In this document: positions 8,531 to 16,348 of the stretch, one piece after another
Layout: each line of letters opens with the position of its first letter
How positions within the stretch are numbered: position 1 is the first letter of the stretch
NCBI GenBank assembly: GCA_964636985.1
Contig: CAZWSX010000019.1
Coordinates: forward strand, 1 to 64,000
DNA from: CAZWSX01 sp964636985
Lineage (GTDB): Bacteria > Planctomycetota > Planctomycetia > Pirellulales > Pirellulaceae
Direction of reading: 5' to 3'
DNA length: 64,000 bases
Notes under the pieces: generated by a model
Told to the model about the DNA's origin: nothing
Seen by the model: only the letters and a program-made list of their open reading frames with translations
Databases searched by the model: none
Position numbers and translations under genes: made by a program

Positions 8531-10210
8531 ATGTCGCACGAGCTCGGCGCGCCCGAAGAACAAAATCCTTATGAATCGCCGATGTCGGCTTCCGGGGAGT
8601 CAGAGCACCATGGCAAACCCGCCAAGATGCCTGATAGCGACAGTGGGAGGCTTCCGCCGTGGGAACAGTCGACGTTGCCTGATCCGCCGCCGCTGAGTTG
8701 GCGGAATTGGGCGAGCTTCATCGGCCCCGGCATCGTGATGATGGGGATTCAAATCGGCGGCGGCGAGTGGTTGCTCGGACCGACCGTCACGCTCAAATAC
8801 GGCGGCGGCCTGATGTGGTTGGCCACGGTCGCCATCGTTTTGCAAGTCTTCTACAACATCGAGTGTGGCCGCTACGCACTCTACTGCGGCGAGCCCGTGT
8901 TCACTGGGTTTATGCGCTGCCGCCCATCGCCGCTTTTTTGGGTCGGCTTGATGTTGTTCTTGAACATGTCGGCTCTCATTCCTGGCTTGTCGACGCACGG
9001 GGCGGCGATGATCGCCTCGCTCATACTCGATCGCCCGGCGGGCCCCGACGACAAGTTCTTGGTGACAATGTTGTCGTACGCCTGCCTGGCAGGCGTGGCC
9101 TTGCCTGTTTTGTTGGGTGGCAAAGTCTACGACCTGCTGCAAAACGTGATGACGGTCAAAGTCGTCGTCGTCCTAGGCTTTTGTCTCATCCTGGGTGTGA
9201 CGTGCGTCCATTGGACGAACTGGTGGAGCGTGTTTAGCGGTTTTGTTCAGTTCGGCAACGTGCCGGTCGCCAAGCCAGACGGCTCCGAAGGGCTCGCCAA
9301 TGTGTTCACTTACTACGCCCAGCATGGGAGTTGGCCAGAGATTTCGACGGCCAGTTTGATTGCGCTAGGGGCGTTTGCAGGATACGCCGGGGGGGGCGGG
9401 CTATCCAACTCGACCTACTCCAACTTTGTTCGCGACAAAGGCTGGGGGATGGGGAGCCGGGTCGGCGCCATTGCCAGCGCGATGGGGACACGCACGATTT
9501 CGCTCAGCCACGTCGGCAAGGTCTTCGAGATCTCCGAAGAGAACCTGGCGAAGTGGAAAGGCTGGTGGCGCTACATTCTTACCGACCAAGTTTTGGTGTG
9601 GGGACCGGGCTGCTTTATGGGGATGGCCTTGCCGGCGCTCCTTTCGATGCAGTTCGCGGGGCACACCACGATTCCCGAAAGTCACATGTCGGTCGCGCAA
9701 TCGCTGGTCACTGCCGACGGCCTGCGCCACTACTTTTCGTCGCCGGTGATTGCCAAGCTGATGTGGATCGCCGCCATTCTGACCGGCATGATGGTGATGT
9801 TTCCCAGTCAAATGTCGGTATTCGACGACTTCAGCCGCCGCTGGACCGACGCGATTTGGAGCGCGAATCAAACGGTGCGGCAGTCCATGAAGCCGAACCA
9901 GATCGGTTGGCTCTACTTTTCGATCCTCGCGACCTACTGCGTGTGGTCCTTCTTTTGTGCCTTTATGTTCAGCAACGTTCCGCAGTTGATGACGAACTTC
10001 ATTGCCAACTCAAATAATGTGGCGATCGGCCTGACGTCGTTCCAGCTTCTGTACCTCAACCACAAGCTGCTGCCGCAGCAGCTTCGCCCCAAGTGGTATC
10101 AGTCAATCGGGGTGTTCTTGTGCGGCGTGTTTTACGTCGGGCTTTCGGCGATGGTCTTCTACTTCAAGATTCTGCCGATGCTTTTCGCCGCGCTATCAAC
10201 TGGCAAGTAA
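8531..10210 (+). CDS. Nramp-like (divalent metal) membrane transporter, planctomycete type
   Basis: A polytopic inner-membrane protein of about 559 residues with roughly 11-12 hydrophobic segments. After a hydrophilic, proline-rich N-terminus of about 65 residues comes FIGPGIVMMG, which matches the first helix of Nramp/APC-fold transporters. The canonical Nramp metal motif DPGN is replaced by QIGGGEW, so manganese or iron transport should not be assumed. I chose the ATG at 8531 (MSHELG) rather than upstream alternatives, which add an unconserved-looking arginine/proline stretch. It sits 99 bp behind the cyclase-family gene in the same direction and may import or export the pathway substrate. 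Transporter: sure; specificity: open. Confidence 0.8.
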   Translation: MSHELGAPEEQNPYESPMSASGESEHHGKPAKMPDSDSGRLPPWEQSTLPDPPPLSWRNWASFIGPGIVMMGIQIGGGEWLLGPTVTLKYGGGLMWLATVAIVLQVFYNIECGRYALYCGEPVFTGFMRCRPSPLFWVGLMLFLNMSALIPGLSTHGAAMIASLILDRPAGPDDKFLVTMLSYACLAGVALPVLLGGKVYDLLQNVMTVKVVVVLGFCLILGVTCVHWTNWWSVFSGFVQFGNVPVAKPDGSEGLANVFTYYAQHGSWPEISTASLIALGAFAGYAGGGGLSNSTYSNFVRDKGWGMGSRVGAIASAMGTRTISLSHVGKVFEISEENLAKWKGWWRYILTDQVLVWGPGCFMGMALPALLSMQFAGHTTIPESHMSVAQSLVTADGLRHYFSSPVIAKLMWIAAILTGMMVMFPSQMSVFDDFSRRWTDAIWSANQTVRQSMKPNQIGWLYFSILATYCVWSFFCAFMFSNVPQLMTNFIANSNNVAIGLTSFQLLYLNHKLLPQQLRPKWYQSIGVFLCGVFYVGLSAMVFYFKILPMLFAALSTGK

Positions 10211-10451
10211 CGCAACGTATGGGGCTACTCGTGCGGCGTAGCTTTGATCTGCAAGAGTACGTCTCGACAAAAACAGGATATTCTTGTCCAGTTAAACCTT
10301 GACGGTGGAACGGTTTAATTGCTGCGCAGCTCCTTTGGCAGGTGCCGGATGTGGAAGTCCACGTCGCAAACGACCAAGTTGCGCTACCCGCATTCCGATA
10401 AATGAACTGAAGGAAATGGTACTTCGCCTTGAAGGTTGCGAAAGGAATCGC

Positions 10452-11552
10452 ATGCGACACTCTCTCCGTCTGGTCCAATGGCTTGCGCGCCTTGCGACTG
10501 CCTTTGCCGTTGTTATCGCAGGCCAAGCGGGCGCAGCGAGCGCTGATGATTCTGGTGGCGTGCCACCAGGATATTCCACCCTGCCAGTTGCCGAATACGT
10601 CGGCGACTACGGAAATGCCTCTTGCGATCCATGCGCAGGGCAATCTTGTGGGTGCGCGATCGGCGACGACTGCTGCTGCGATCCGTTTTACAATCCCACC
10701 CCGAGCTTACTGCTGGGTGGCTTGATCGACGAGAGCACCTTGATTGGCTCGCTGCTTCATCGGTCTGATCACGACTACGACCGCTTGATCAGCCCGATGA
10801 CGAATCCGGTGCTGTTCGAAGACCCGCGAACGCTAACGGAAGTTCGGACAATCTTTGTCAATCACGTGTTGCCGCCCCTCGTTCCCAATGCGGGGAACCA
10901 ACTGCGGGTCGTGGCGGCGCAGATCCGATTGGCGCTGACCGACAACACATCGCTGATCGCTACCAAGGACGGCTACATCTTCTCCGACTTCCCGCTGGTC
11001 GACGACGGTTTCGCCGACGTGATGCTCGGCCTCAAGCACAACTTGTATAAGAACTGCGAGTGCCAGCGGATATTGAGCGCCGGCTTGACCTACGAAGCCC
11101 CCTTCGGAAGCCGTCGCTCGCTGCAAGGCTACGGCTCGGGCAGGTTCAATTTGTTTCTGACGGGGACAACCGCGGTTGGAGACTACGGCCAGGCGATCGC
11201 GCAGACTGGCTTTCGCCTGCCGGTCGACAACGCCGACGGCAACCAGCTTTGGTATGCCTCGACGCACCTCAATCGCCGAGTGCTGTTCAACAATCTGTAC
11301 GCCTTCACCGAATTCAACATGTACCACTTCATGAGCAGCGGGCGCGCCTTCCCGCTCCCCGTGAACGGCGGCGATTTTTTTGACTTGGGCTCCACGGGCA
11401 TTGCCGGCCATACCATGGTCACCGGTGCCATCGGAATGAAATTGAAACCGTCCGCCTTCCGCGAGTACGGCATCGCCTGGGAAGCTCCACTGACCAAGGA
11501 GCGCGGCGTGCTGGACAACCGCCTGACTGCGGATGCGATCTTGAGATACTAG
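10452..11552 (+). CDS. Exported hypothetical protein, probably outer-membrane barrel
   Basis: I do not recognise a named family. The protein has a clear signal peptide (MRHSLRL then a hydrophobic stretch ending GAASA), an unusual cysteine-rich segment just after cleavage (CDPCAGQSCGCAIGDDCCCD), and then a body of alternating polar/aromatic strands ending in Tyr, which is typical of outer-membrane beta-barrels. The segment ALTDNTSLIATKDGY resembles transporter-like barrels of the phenol MetA type. I chose the ATG at 10452 because it is preceded by GAAAGGAATCGC and gives a proper signal peptide; upstream codons are arginine/cysteine-rich. The cysteine cluster might bind metal or form disulfides; that is speculation. 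Confidence 0.75.
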   Translation: MRHSLRLVQWLARLATAFAVVIAGQAGAASADDSGGVPPGYSTLPVAEYVGDYGNASCDPCAGQSCGCAIGDDCCCDPFYNPTPSLLLGGLIDESTLIGSLLHRSDHDYDRLISPMTNPVLFEDPRTLTEVRTIFVNHVLPPLVPNAGNQLRVVAAQIRLALTDNTSLIATKDGYIFSDFPLVDDGFADVMLGLKHNLYKNCECQRILSAGLTYEAPFGSRRSLQGYGSGRFNLFLTGTTAVGDYGQAIAQTGFRLPVDNADGNQLWYASTHLNRRVLFNNLYAFTEFNMYHFMSSGRAFPLPVNGGDFFDLGSTGIAGHTMVTGAIGMKLKPSAFREYGIAWEAPLTKERGVLDNRLTADAILRY

Positions 11553-11648
11553 AGGGACTGCCCCCGTTGCTCGCGCTGGTGGCTTGCCCACCGCCACCGC
11601 GAGCGACTCCCTCTTGGGTGCGTTCTCTGTTTAGGCATGTCGTCCCTG

Positions 11649-12893
11649 TCAAGCCTTCTCATGTTGCTGTGAATCATCGGGGTGCGCGTTTTCCAACCTT
11701 TCCAATACTGCATCGACGTCTTGACACTGGCTTGCCGCAATTTGTAACTGATTCAAAAGGTCGTCCATTACCGCAACGGCGCATTTGCGAGCTCGGTTGA
11801 AAGGGCTCGTCATTCTTGGCAATTTTGAAATCGAGTCGCGAAAGCCGGCTAAAGAGGAGAAGGAATTTGTCATTGCCTGTTCATAGCGTCGCATGCTCGA
11901 ACGAGCGTACTCGATGTCTTCTTGTGGTTCATTAAAATCCGTCTTAGCCATCATGGCAACTTTACCGAATGCGTCCATTCCGATTGAATTTTGCTTCTCA
12001 AACTCGACTATCTCGACAGACAATCTCTTCACGAACAGTTCCAACTCATCCGCCGCTTTGTTGGCGATCGTTTTTGCTGCCCTGATATCGGCGCCGCGTT
12101 TGGCAAGATCGTGCGTTTCCGTGGTCAATTCCAGGAACCTGTCGCTAAGAGAATTGGTTGCCTCTGCCATCCGAGTTACAACCGAAGTAACTTGCTCCAT
12201 CGCTTCCGTTCCGGCTTCGACAAGTTCGATCAGACCAACGTTGGCGGCGTCATCAAGATCAATTGCCATTAAGTGCGCTAGTGGGGACTCGTTCGTTGCA
12301 GGAAGCTTTTCCGGCGAGGAAGTTCCTTTCAATGGACCGTTTGACTGGCCCTTATGCTTGTCCTGCCATTCCTGAACGACCTGACTTAAGTGCATGCGAA
12401 CGCCTGTCTGAAACTGGTCTGCGGACTCAAACACATGGCACAGGCCTCCGTACTCTTTCTGGATTTTCTCCTTAAATTCTTGCACTTTTGCGAGTTGCTT
12501 AATGTCGATCTTGCTTGGAGCAATTGCAGCGTCCTTGAAGTAAAACAGTATCTGTACGCTGCCCGGTGAGTCGGTGTGACGACGAAAGGCGCGAAGGAAT
12601 TCCTCCTCGGTACCAGATTCTGCTCGCTTTGTGGGAGTTCCAAATCTCCCCCACATGATTCCAATGAAGACGTCGAAGGTGTCACTAATTTGCGAATTGA
12701 TCACGTCCTGCGCGTCAGCACCGAACCCGGGATGGGAATCCGTTTCCCACTTCACAAGTTCCAGCATAACCCCGTTTCTGCTTCCCCATACCTTGTTTAA
12801 CTCGGAAACGACATCGCTGAGTAGTTGACGTTCTTCGGCAACATCTCCTGGTGAGGCAACGAACACTTGAAGAACTGTCTGCGTTTTTGCCAT
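11649..12893 (-). CDS. DUF4062-domain protein with long helical C-terminus
   Basis: Residues 1 to about 150 match the DUF4062 pattern: an initial strand VFVASPGDVAEER, then ELVKWETDSHPGFGADAQDVIN, DVFIGIMWGRFGTPT and SGTEEEF. DUF4062 is a TIR-like alpha/beta domain found at the N-terminus of many prokaryotic and eukaryotic multidomain proteins, including NTPases thought to act in immunity. Here it is followed by about 260 residues of predicted helix and coiled coil, with no P-loop. The DNA is visibly richer in A+T than its neighbours and the gene stands alone between unrelated genes, which suggests horizontal acquisition. A role as a stand-alone sensor/effector in defence is an inference. Confidence 0.8.
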   Translation of the reverse strand: MAKTQTVLQVFVASPGDVAEERQLLSDVVSELNKVWGSRNGVMLELVKWETDSHPGFGADAQDVINSQISDTFDVFIGIMWGRFGTPTKRAESGTEEEFLRAFRRHTDSPGSVQILFYFKDAAIAPSKIDIKQLAKVQEFKEKIQKEYGGLCHVFESADQFQTGVRMHLSQVVQEWQDKHKGQSNGPLKGTSSPEKLPATNESPLAHLMAIDLDDAANVGLIELVEAGTEAMEQVTSVVTRMAEATNSLSDRFLELTTETHDLAKRGADIRAAKTIANKAADELELFVKRLSVEIVEFEKQNSIGMDAFGKVAMMAKTDFNEPQEDIEYARSSMRRYEQAMTNSFSSLAGFRDSISKLPRMTSPFNRARKCAVAVMDDLLNQLQIAASQCQDVDAVLERLENAHPDDSQQHEKA

Positions 12894-13036
12894 ACCTGTT
12901 GTTCCTCCAATTGTTTATTTGGCGATCGGTGAAGTGGCTTGTCAGGTAACAGACGTCTGTGCATTAGGGGCGGTCTTTGGGTGTTGTAACGATCGGCATC
13001 CTCAGCTTACTACATACGGTCGACGCCAACCTCTCG

Positions 13037-13103
13037 GTCCTCTCGCAGGAGGGGATAGGGAATCTGTTAGTCAAAGTGAGTCACTTCCCTCCCGCGAGGG
13101 TCC
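13037..13103. repeat. Imperfect inverted repeat upstream of cobL
   Basis: The segments GGTCCTCTCGCAGGAGGG (from 13037) and TTCCCTCCCGCGAGGGTCC (ending 13103) are imperfect inverted repeats that could form a long stem with about 30 nt between. It lies about 70 bp before the chosen cobL start. It lacks the conserved GCCACTG box of cobalamin riboswitches, so I treat it as a dispersed palindrome rather than a riboswitch. Confidence 0.4.
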
Positions 13104-13174
13104 TTCCACCTGCTAAGCTACGCGACTATCCAGCGGATATCGCCGCAGTTGGTCCAGTACGAAGGAAAGCGATC

Positions 13175-14428
13175 GTGGCCGGAAATCAGCGCATTCACAT
13201 CATTGGCATGGGGGACGACGGGATCGAGGGGCTCACCTCGGCTGCCCGCAATACGATCGAGACGGCCGAGGTCATCCTGGGGCCTGATCGATTGTTGTCG
13301 GCGGTGGCCCATCTCAAGGCGCTGCGGGTGACGCTGGGAGGCGATCTCGATGCCGCCGTTGCTACGCTGAAGCAGAACGAGGGGAAGCGGATTGTCGTTC
13401 TCACCGGGGGTGATCCGCTGTTCTATGGCACTGCCCGGTACTTGTGCGATAAGGTGGGGCGGGAGCGGTTCGATATCGTGCCGCATGTTAGCAGTATGCA
13501 ATTGGCCTTTGCCCGCGTCCGCGAGAGTTGGGACGAAGCGTACCTGACCAACCTTGCATCGCAGCCACTCGATATGGTGGTCGAGAAAGTTCGCACTGCT
13601 TTCAAAGCGGGGTTGTTCACGACCGAGTCGGCCACGCCTGCCGCGGTAGCCAAAGCGCTGCTTGATCGGAAGATCGATTACTTCAATGCCTACGTGTGCG
13701 AGGACATTGGCTCGCCTAAGGAGCGGGTGACGCAAGGATCGCTGGCCGAGATCGCGGCGGATAGCTTCTCGCCGCTGAACGTGATGATCCTGGTTCGCAA
13801 GCCGAACGTTCCCGACCGCCCGCCGGCGATGGCGGGGAAGCGACTATTCGGCAACCCGGACGAGTTGTTCTTGCAATCGAAGCCGAAGCGAGGTTTGCTC
13901 ACTCCGGCCGAAGTGCGATCGCTCGCGCTGTCGGAACTTGACTTGGGCCCGACGAGTGTCGTCTGGGACGTTGGCGCGGGGAGTGGTTCGGTCGCCATCG
14001 AGGCCGCACAGATTGCCCACAACGGTTCGGTCTACGCGATCGAAATGGACCCTGAGGACTACTCACTGATCGCGACCAATGCGGAGCGGTTCAGTGTCTC
14101 GAATTTGACGCCGGTGTTGGGCCGGGCTCCCGATGCCTTCGCGAACCTGCCGGCGCCCGATGCGGTGTTCGTCGGTGGAAGCGGCCGCGATATCAGCAAC
14201 CTGTGCGAAGCGGCTTTCGACAAGTTGAAGCCGGGCGGGCGAATCGTCGCCAACGTCGGGAGCATCGAAAATCTGTCGGCGGTCCGGGCGGCTTTGCACG
14301 CGCGGGCTGGAGATGCCAGCGTGTGGATGGTGAATGTCGCCCGCGGGACGTTCCAGATGGAGCGGATGCGATTCGAATCGCTCAATCCGACGTTCGTGAT
14401 CGCGGCCGTGAAGCCGACTCATCGGTAG
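13175..14428 (+). CDS. cobL: Bifunctional precorrin-6Y C5,15-methyltransferase (decarboxylating), CbiE-CbiT fusion
   Basis: A cobalamin (corrin ring) biosynthesis enzyme that methylates C5 and C15 and decarboxylates the C12 acetate. The N-terminal CbiE half (about residues 1-205) carries the tetrapyrrole-methylase signatures IIGMGDDG and LTGGDPLFYGTA. The C-terminal CbiT half (about 220-418) has the Rossmann SAM motif DVGAGSGSVAIEAA. I chose the GTG at 13175 because GAAGGAAAG stands just upstream and because the homologous part begins directly after it (QRIHIIGMG). An open frame extends upstream to 12977 but reads through an inverted repeat with no family similarity. No other cob/cbi gene is in the window. 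DUF1992 follows after 21 bp. Confidence 0.93.
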   Translation: MAGNQRIHIIGMGDDGIEGLTSAARNTIETAEVILGPDRLLSAVAHLKALRVTLGGDLDAAVATLKQNEGKRIVVLTGGDPLFYGTARYLCDKVGRERFDIVPHVSSMQLAFARVRESWDEAYLTNLASQPLDMVVEKVRTAFKAGLFTTESATPAAVAKALLDRKIDYFNAYVCEDIGSPKERVTQGSLAEIAADSFSPLNVMILVRKPNVPDRPPAMAGKRLFGNPDELFLQSKPKRGLLTPAEVRSLALSELDLGPTSVVWDVGAGSGSVAIEAAQIAHNGSVYAIEMDPEDYSLIATNAERFSVSNLTPVLGRAPDAFANLPAPDAVFVGGSGRDISNLCEAAFDKLKPGGRIVANVGSIENLSAVRAALHARAGDASVWMVNVARGTFQMERMRFESLNPTFVIAAVKPTHR

Positions 14429-14449
14429 CCATCAAAGCGAGCCAACACG

Positions 14450-14845
14450 ATGTTGTGGGACGAGATCGCAGAACAGAAGATCCGCGAAGCCCAGGCGGAG
14501 GGGGCGTTCGATCACTTGCCGGGCTTTGGGCAGCCGATCGCGGGCATGGAAGATTTCGACAATCCGCTCGCCTGGCTGCGCGACAAGATGCGCCGCGAAG
14601 GGGTGCAAGTTCTTCCGCCCGCTCTGGAGATCGCGCTCGACGTCCATCAGACCATCTCGAAGCTCAAAGAACTCTCTTACGAGGATGAGGTGCGCAGGTC
14701 ACTCGAAGCTCTGAACGAGCGGATTCGCACCACTCACCGACGGGCCCTTTGGGGACCGCCGATGACGATCATGCCACTCGATATTGATCTCGAAGTGGTC
14801 CGGTGGCGAGCAGGGCAGGGCGTCTCCAAACGGCAGGCCGGTTAG
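14450..14845 (+). CDS. DUF1992 (DnaJC28-like) small protein
   Basis: A 131-residue protein that matches DUF1992, the domain found in YhdN-type bacterial proteins and in eukaryotic DNAJC28. Landmarks: an N-terminal AEQKIREAQAEGAFDHLPGFGQPI, then the DNPLAWLRDKM segment with a downstream PPALEIALDV, all in family order. It is cytoplasmic, with no signal or membrane segment. It is 21 bp behind cobL and probably cotranscribed, though there is no known functional link. Molecular role unknown. Confidence 0.85.
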   Translation: MLWDEIAEQKIREAQAEGAFDHLPGFGQPIAGMEDFDNPLAWLRDKMRREGVQVLPPALEIALDVHQTISKLKELSYEDEVRRSLEALNERIRTTHRRALWGPPMTIMPLDIDLEVVRWRAGQGVSKRQAG

Positions 14846-14949
14846 GTGATCGGCATCCATTCTTCGTTGTGGATGTCTTGCAATGTCGCTTCGATTTCAA
14901 CACCTCGCGAAGTTGCGAGGTATTGAAGTGGTTGCTCTGAAAACGTGAG

Positions 14950-15372
<423 letters not shown>

Positions 15373-15449
15373 TCTCAGTTTATTTAGCCCAGTGTATTTG
15401 GACGGTCTGCCGGCGTTGCCGGTTCGCCTGAATTGAGCCCGCAAGAAAC

Positions 15450-15490
15450 GAAAAAGACCGCGTGGCGCCGTCGCCTACGCGGCCTTTTTG
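15450..15490. terminator. Bidirectional intrinsic terminator
   Basis: An A-run followed by ACCGCGT, a 13-nt loop region, ACGCGGC and a T-run form a GC-rich stem flanked by A5 and T5, so it reads as a terminator in both directions. It lies about 75 bp downstream of the minus-strand ribbon-helix-helix gene and upstream of rnpB, and so insulates rnpB from that transcript. Confidence 0.8.
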
Positions 15491-15564
15491 CGAGTTTGAC
15501 CGTTGCCAATGGGGCAACCGTTTCCTGGGGAATGGTCCGATGTGGACGCTATTCGCCGGGAATC

Positions 15565-16011
15565 CTATTCACCTGGCACGAAGTCTTTGTCGATCAGCTG
15601 GACCAGCTTCGAGATGCAGAGCTGGTTCATGCTGGTTTGGTGCAGGTGAGCTTCGGCCTTGAGGGCCTCGTGGAGGCTCTTAGGCAGGCGGACGGTGATC
15701 ACGCGGGTCGGCTCGGTCGAATCTTCTTCGGCAGGGCCCTTTTCGCGGAGTTTCACCACCATCTGTTGGATGGTGGCGTATTCGGTGGTCTTTTCAAACG
15801 CGGTCAGGTCTTCGGTCGAGGGGAACATCTTGCGGACGATGCCGTCGGCCCCTAGGACTTCGCGAAAGAACGCGACCCAGTCAGGTTGGCGGGTGGCAGC
15901 TTCCGAGGCCATCCGTTGAACGGCTTGGCAGCGGTCTTCCATCGTCGCCACGTTGCTGGTGGGAAACGCTACGGTCGAGGCGGTGTGAGTTGTTTCGAAT
16001 GACGATTCCAT
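15565..16011 (-). CDS. Ribbon-helix-helix (HicB C-terminal/Arc-like) protein
   Basis: A 148-residue protein. Residues about 102-140 read TRVITVRLPKSLHEALKAEA followed by a second helix, the typical RHH DNA-binding fold (beta strand, two helices) seen in HicB antitoxins and Arc repressors. The N-terminal 100 residues carry a helical region of unknown function (MEDRCQAVQRMASEAATRQPDW). No HicA-like toxin lies next to it. The start ATG at 16011 has a strong Shine-Dalgarno (GGAAGGAG, 8 nt upstream). Upstream are five CTTGCA/TGCAAG hexamers that could be its own operator. Regulator rather than antitoxin is the better guess. Confidence 0.8.
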   Translation of the reverse strand: MESSFETTHTASTVAFPTSNVATMEDRCQAVQRMASEAATRQPDWVAFFREVLGADGIVRKMFPSTEDLTAFEKTTEYATIQQMVVKLREKGPAEEDSTEPTRVITVRLPKSLHEALKAEAHLHQTSMNQLCISKLVQLIDKDFVPGE

Positions 16012-16116
16012 GTTTCAGGCTCCTTCCAAATTGGCGGTCTCTTTCGCGGGGCTACCTTCCGATGGTTCTCCCCGTCGCATGCTCGCAGGAGAACTTTCCG
16101 CGTTAACGGCCAATGA

Positions 16117-16248
16117 TGCAAGGTCAGTCAAGGCTTGCACCGAAGTGCTTGCAGCGACAGCAGTTACGGTGATAGCACTGCTTTGCCTAAAAACTGCGCA
16201 CAAGTGCCTATCGAGGTTCTTTCAATGCTTGCACAAAAAGCATGCAAG
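16117..16248. promoter_or_regulatory. Cluster of five CTTGCA hexamers, candidate RHH operator
   Basis: Within 132 bp upstream of the minus-strand RHH gene the hexamer CTTGCA or its complement occurs at 16117-16122, 16134-16139, 16148-16153, 16228-16233 and 16243-16248. The last two form an inverted pair (CTTGCA, 9 nt, TGCAAG), as do the first two. RHH repressors commonly bind short inverted or tandem repeats in their own promoters, so autoregulation is plausible. The rest of the 16012-16348 gap holds no gene I can support. Confidence 0.5.
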
Positions 16249-16348
16249 TACTGACGTCGTTTTTGGCTAACTGTCCACTGAATGCGGACGCAAAGATTTC
16301 AAATTGGGCAATTTGTTTTTTCGGTTTTTTTACAGAGTAAGCAACGAA

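Noticed and set aside
12900..13175. Cobalamin riboswitch upstream of cobL
   Set aside because: The conserved GCCACTG-type box and the expected paired elements are absent; only an imperfect palindrome is seen.
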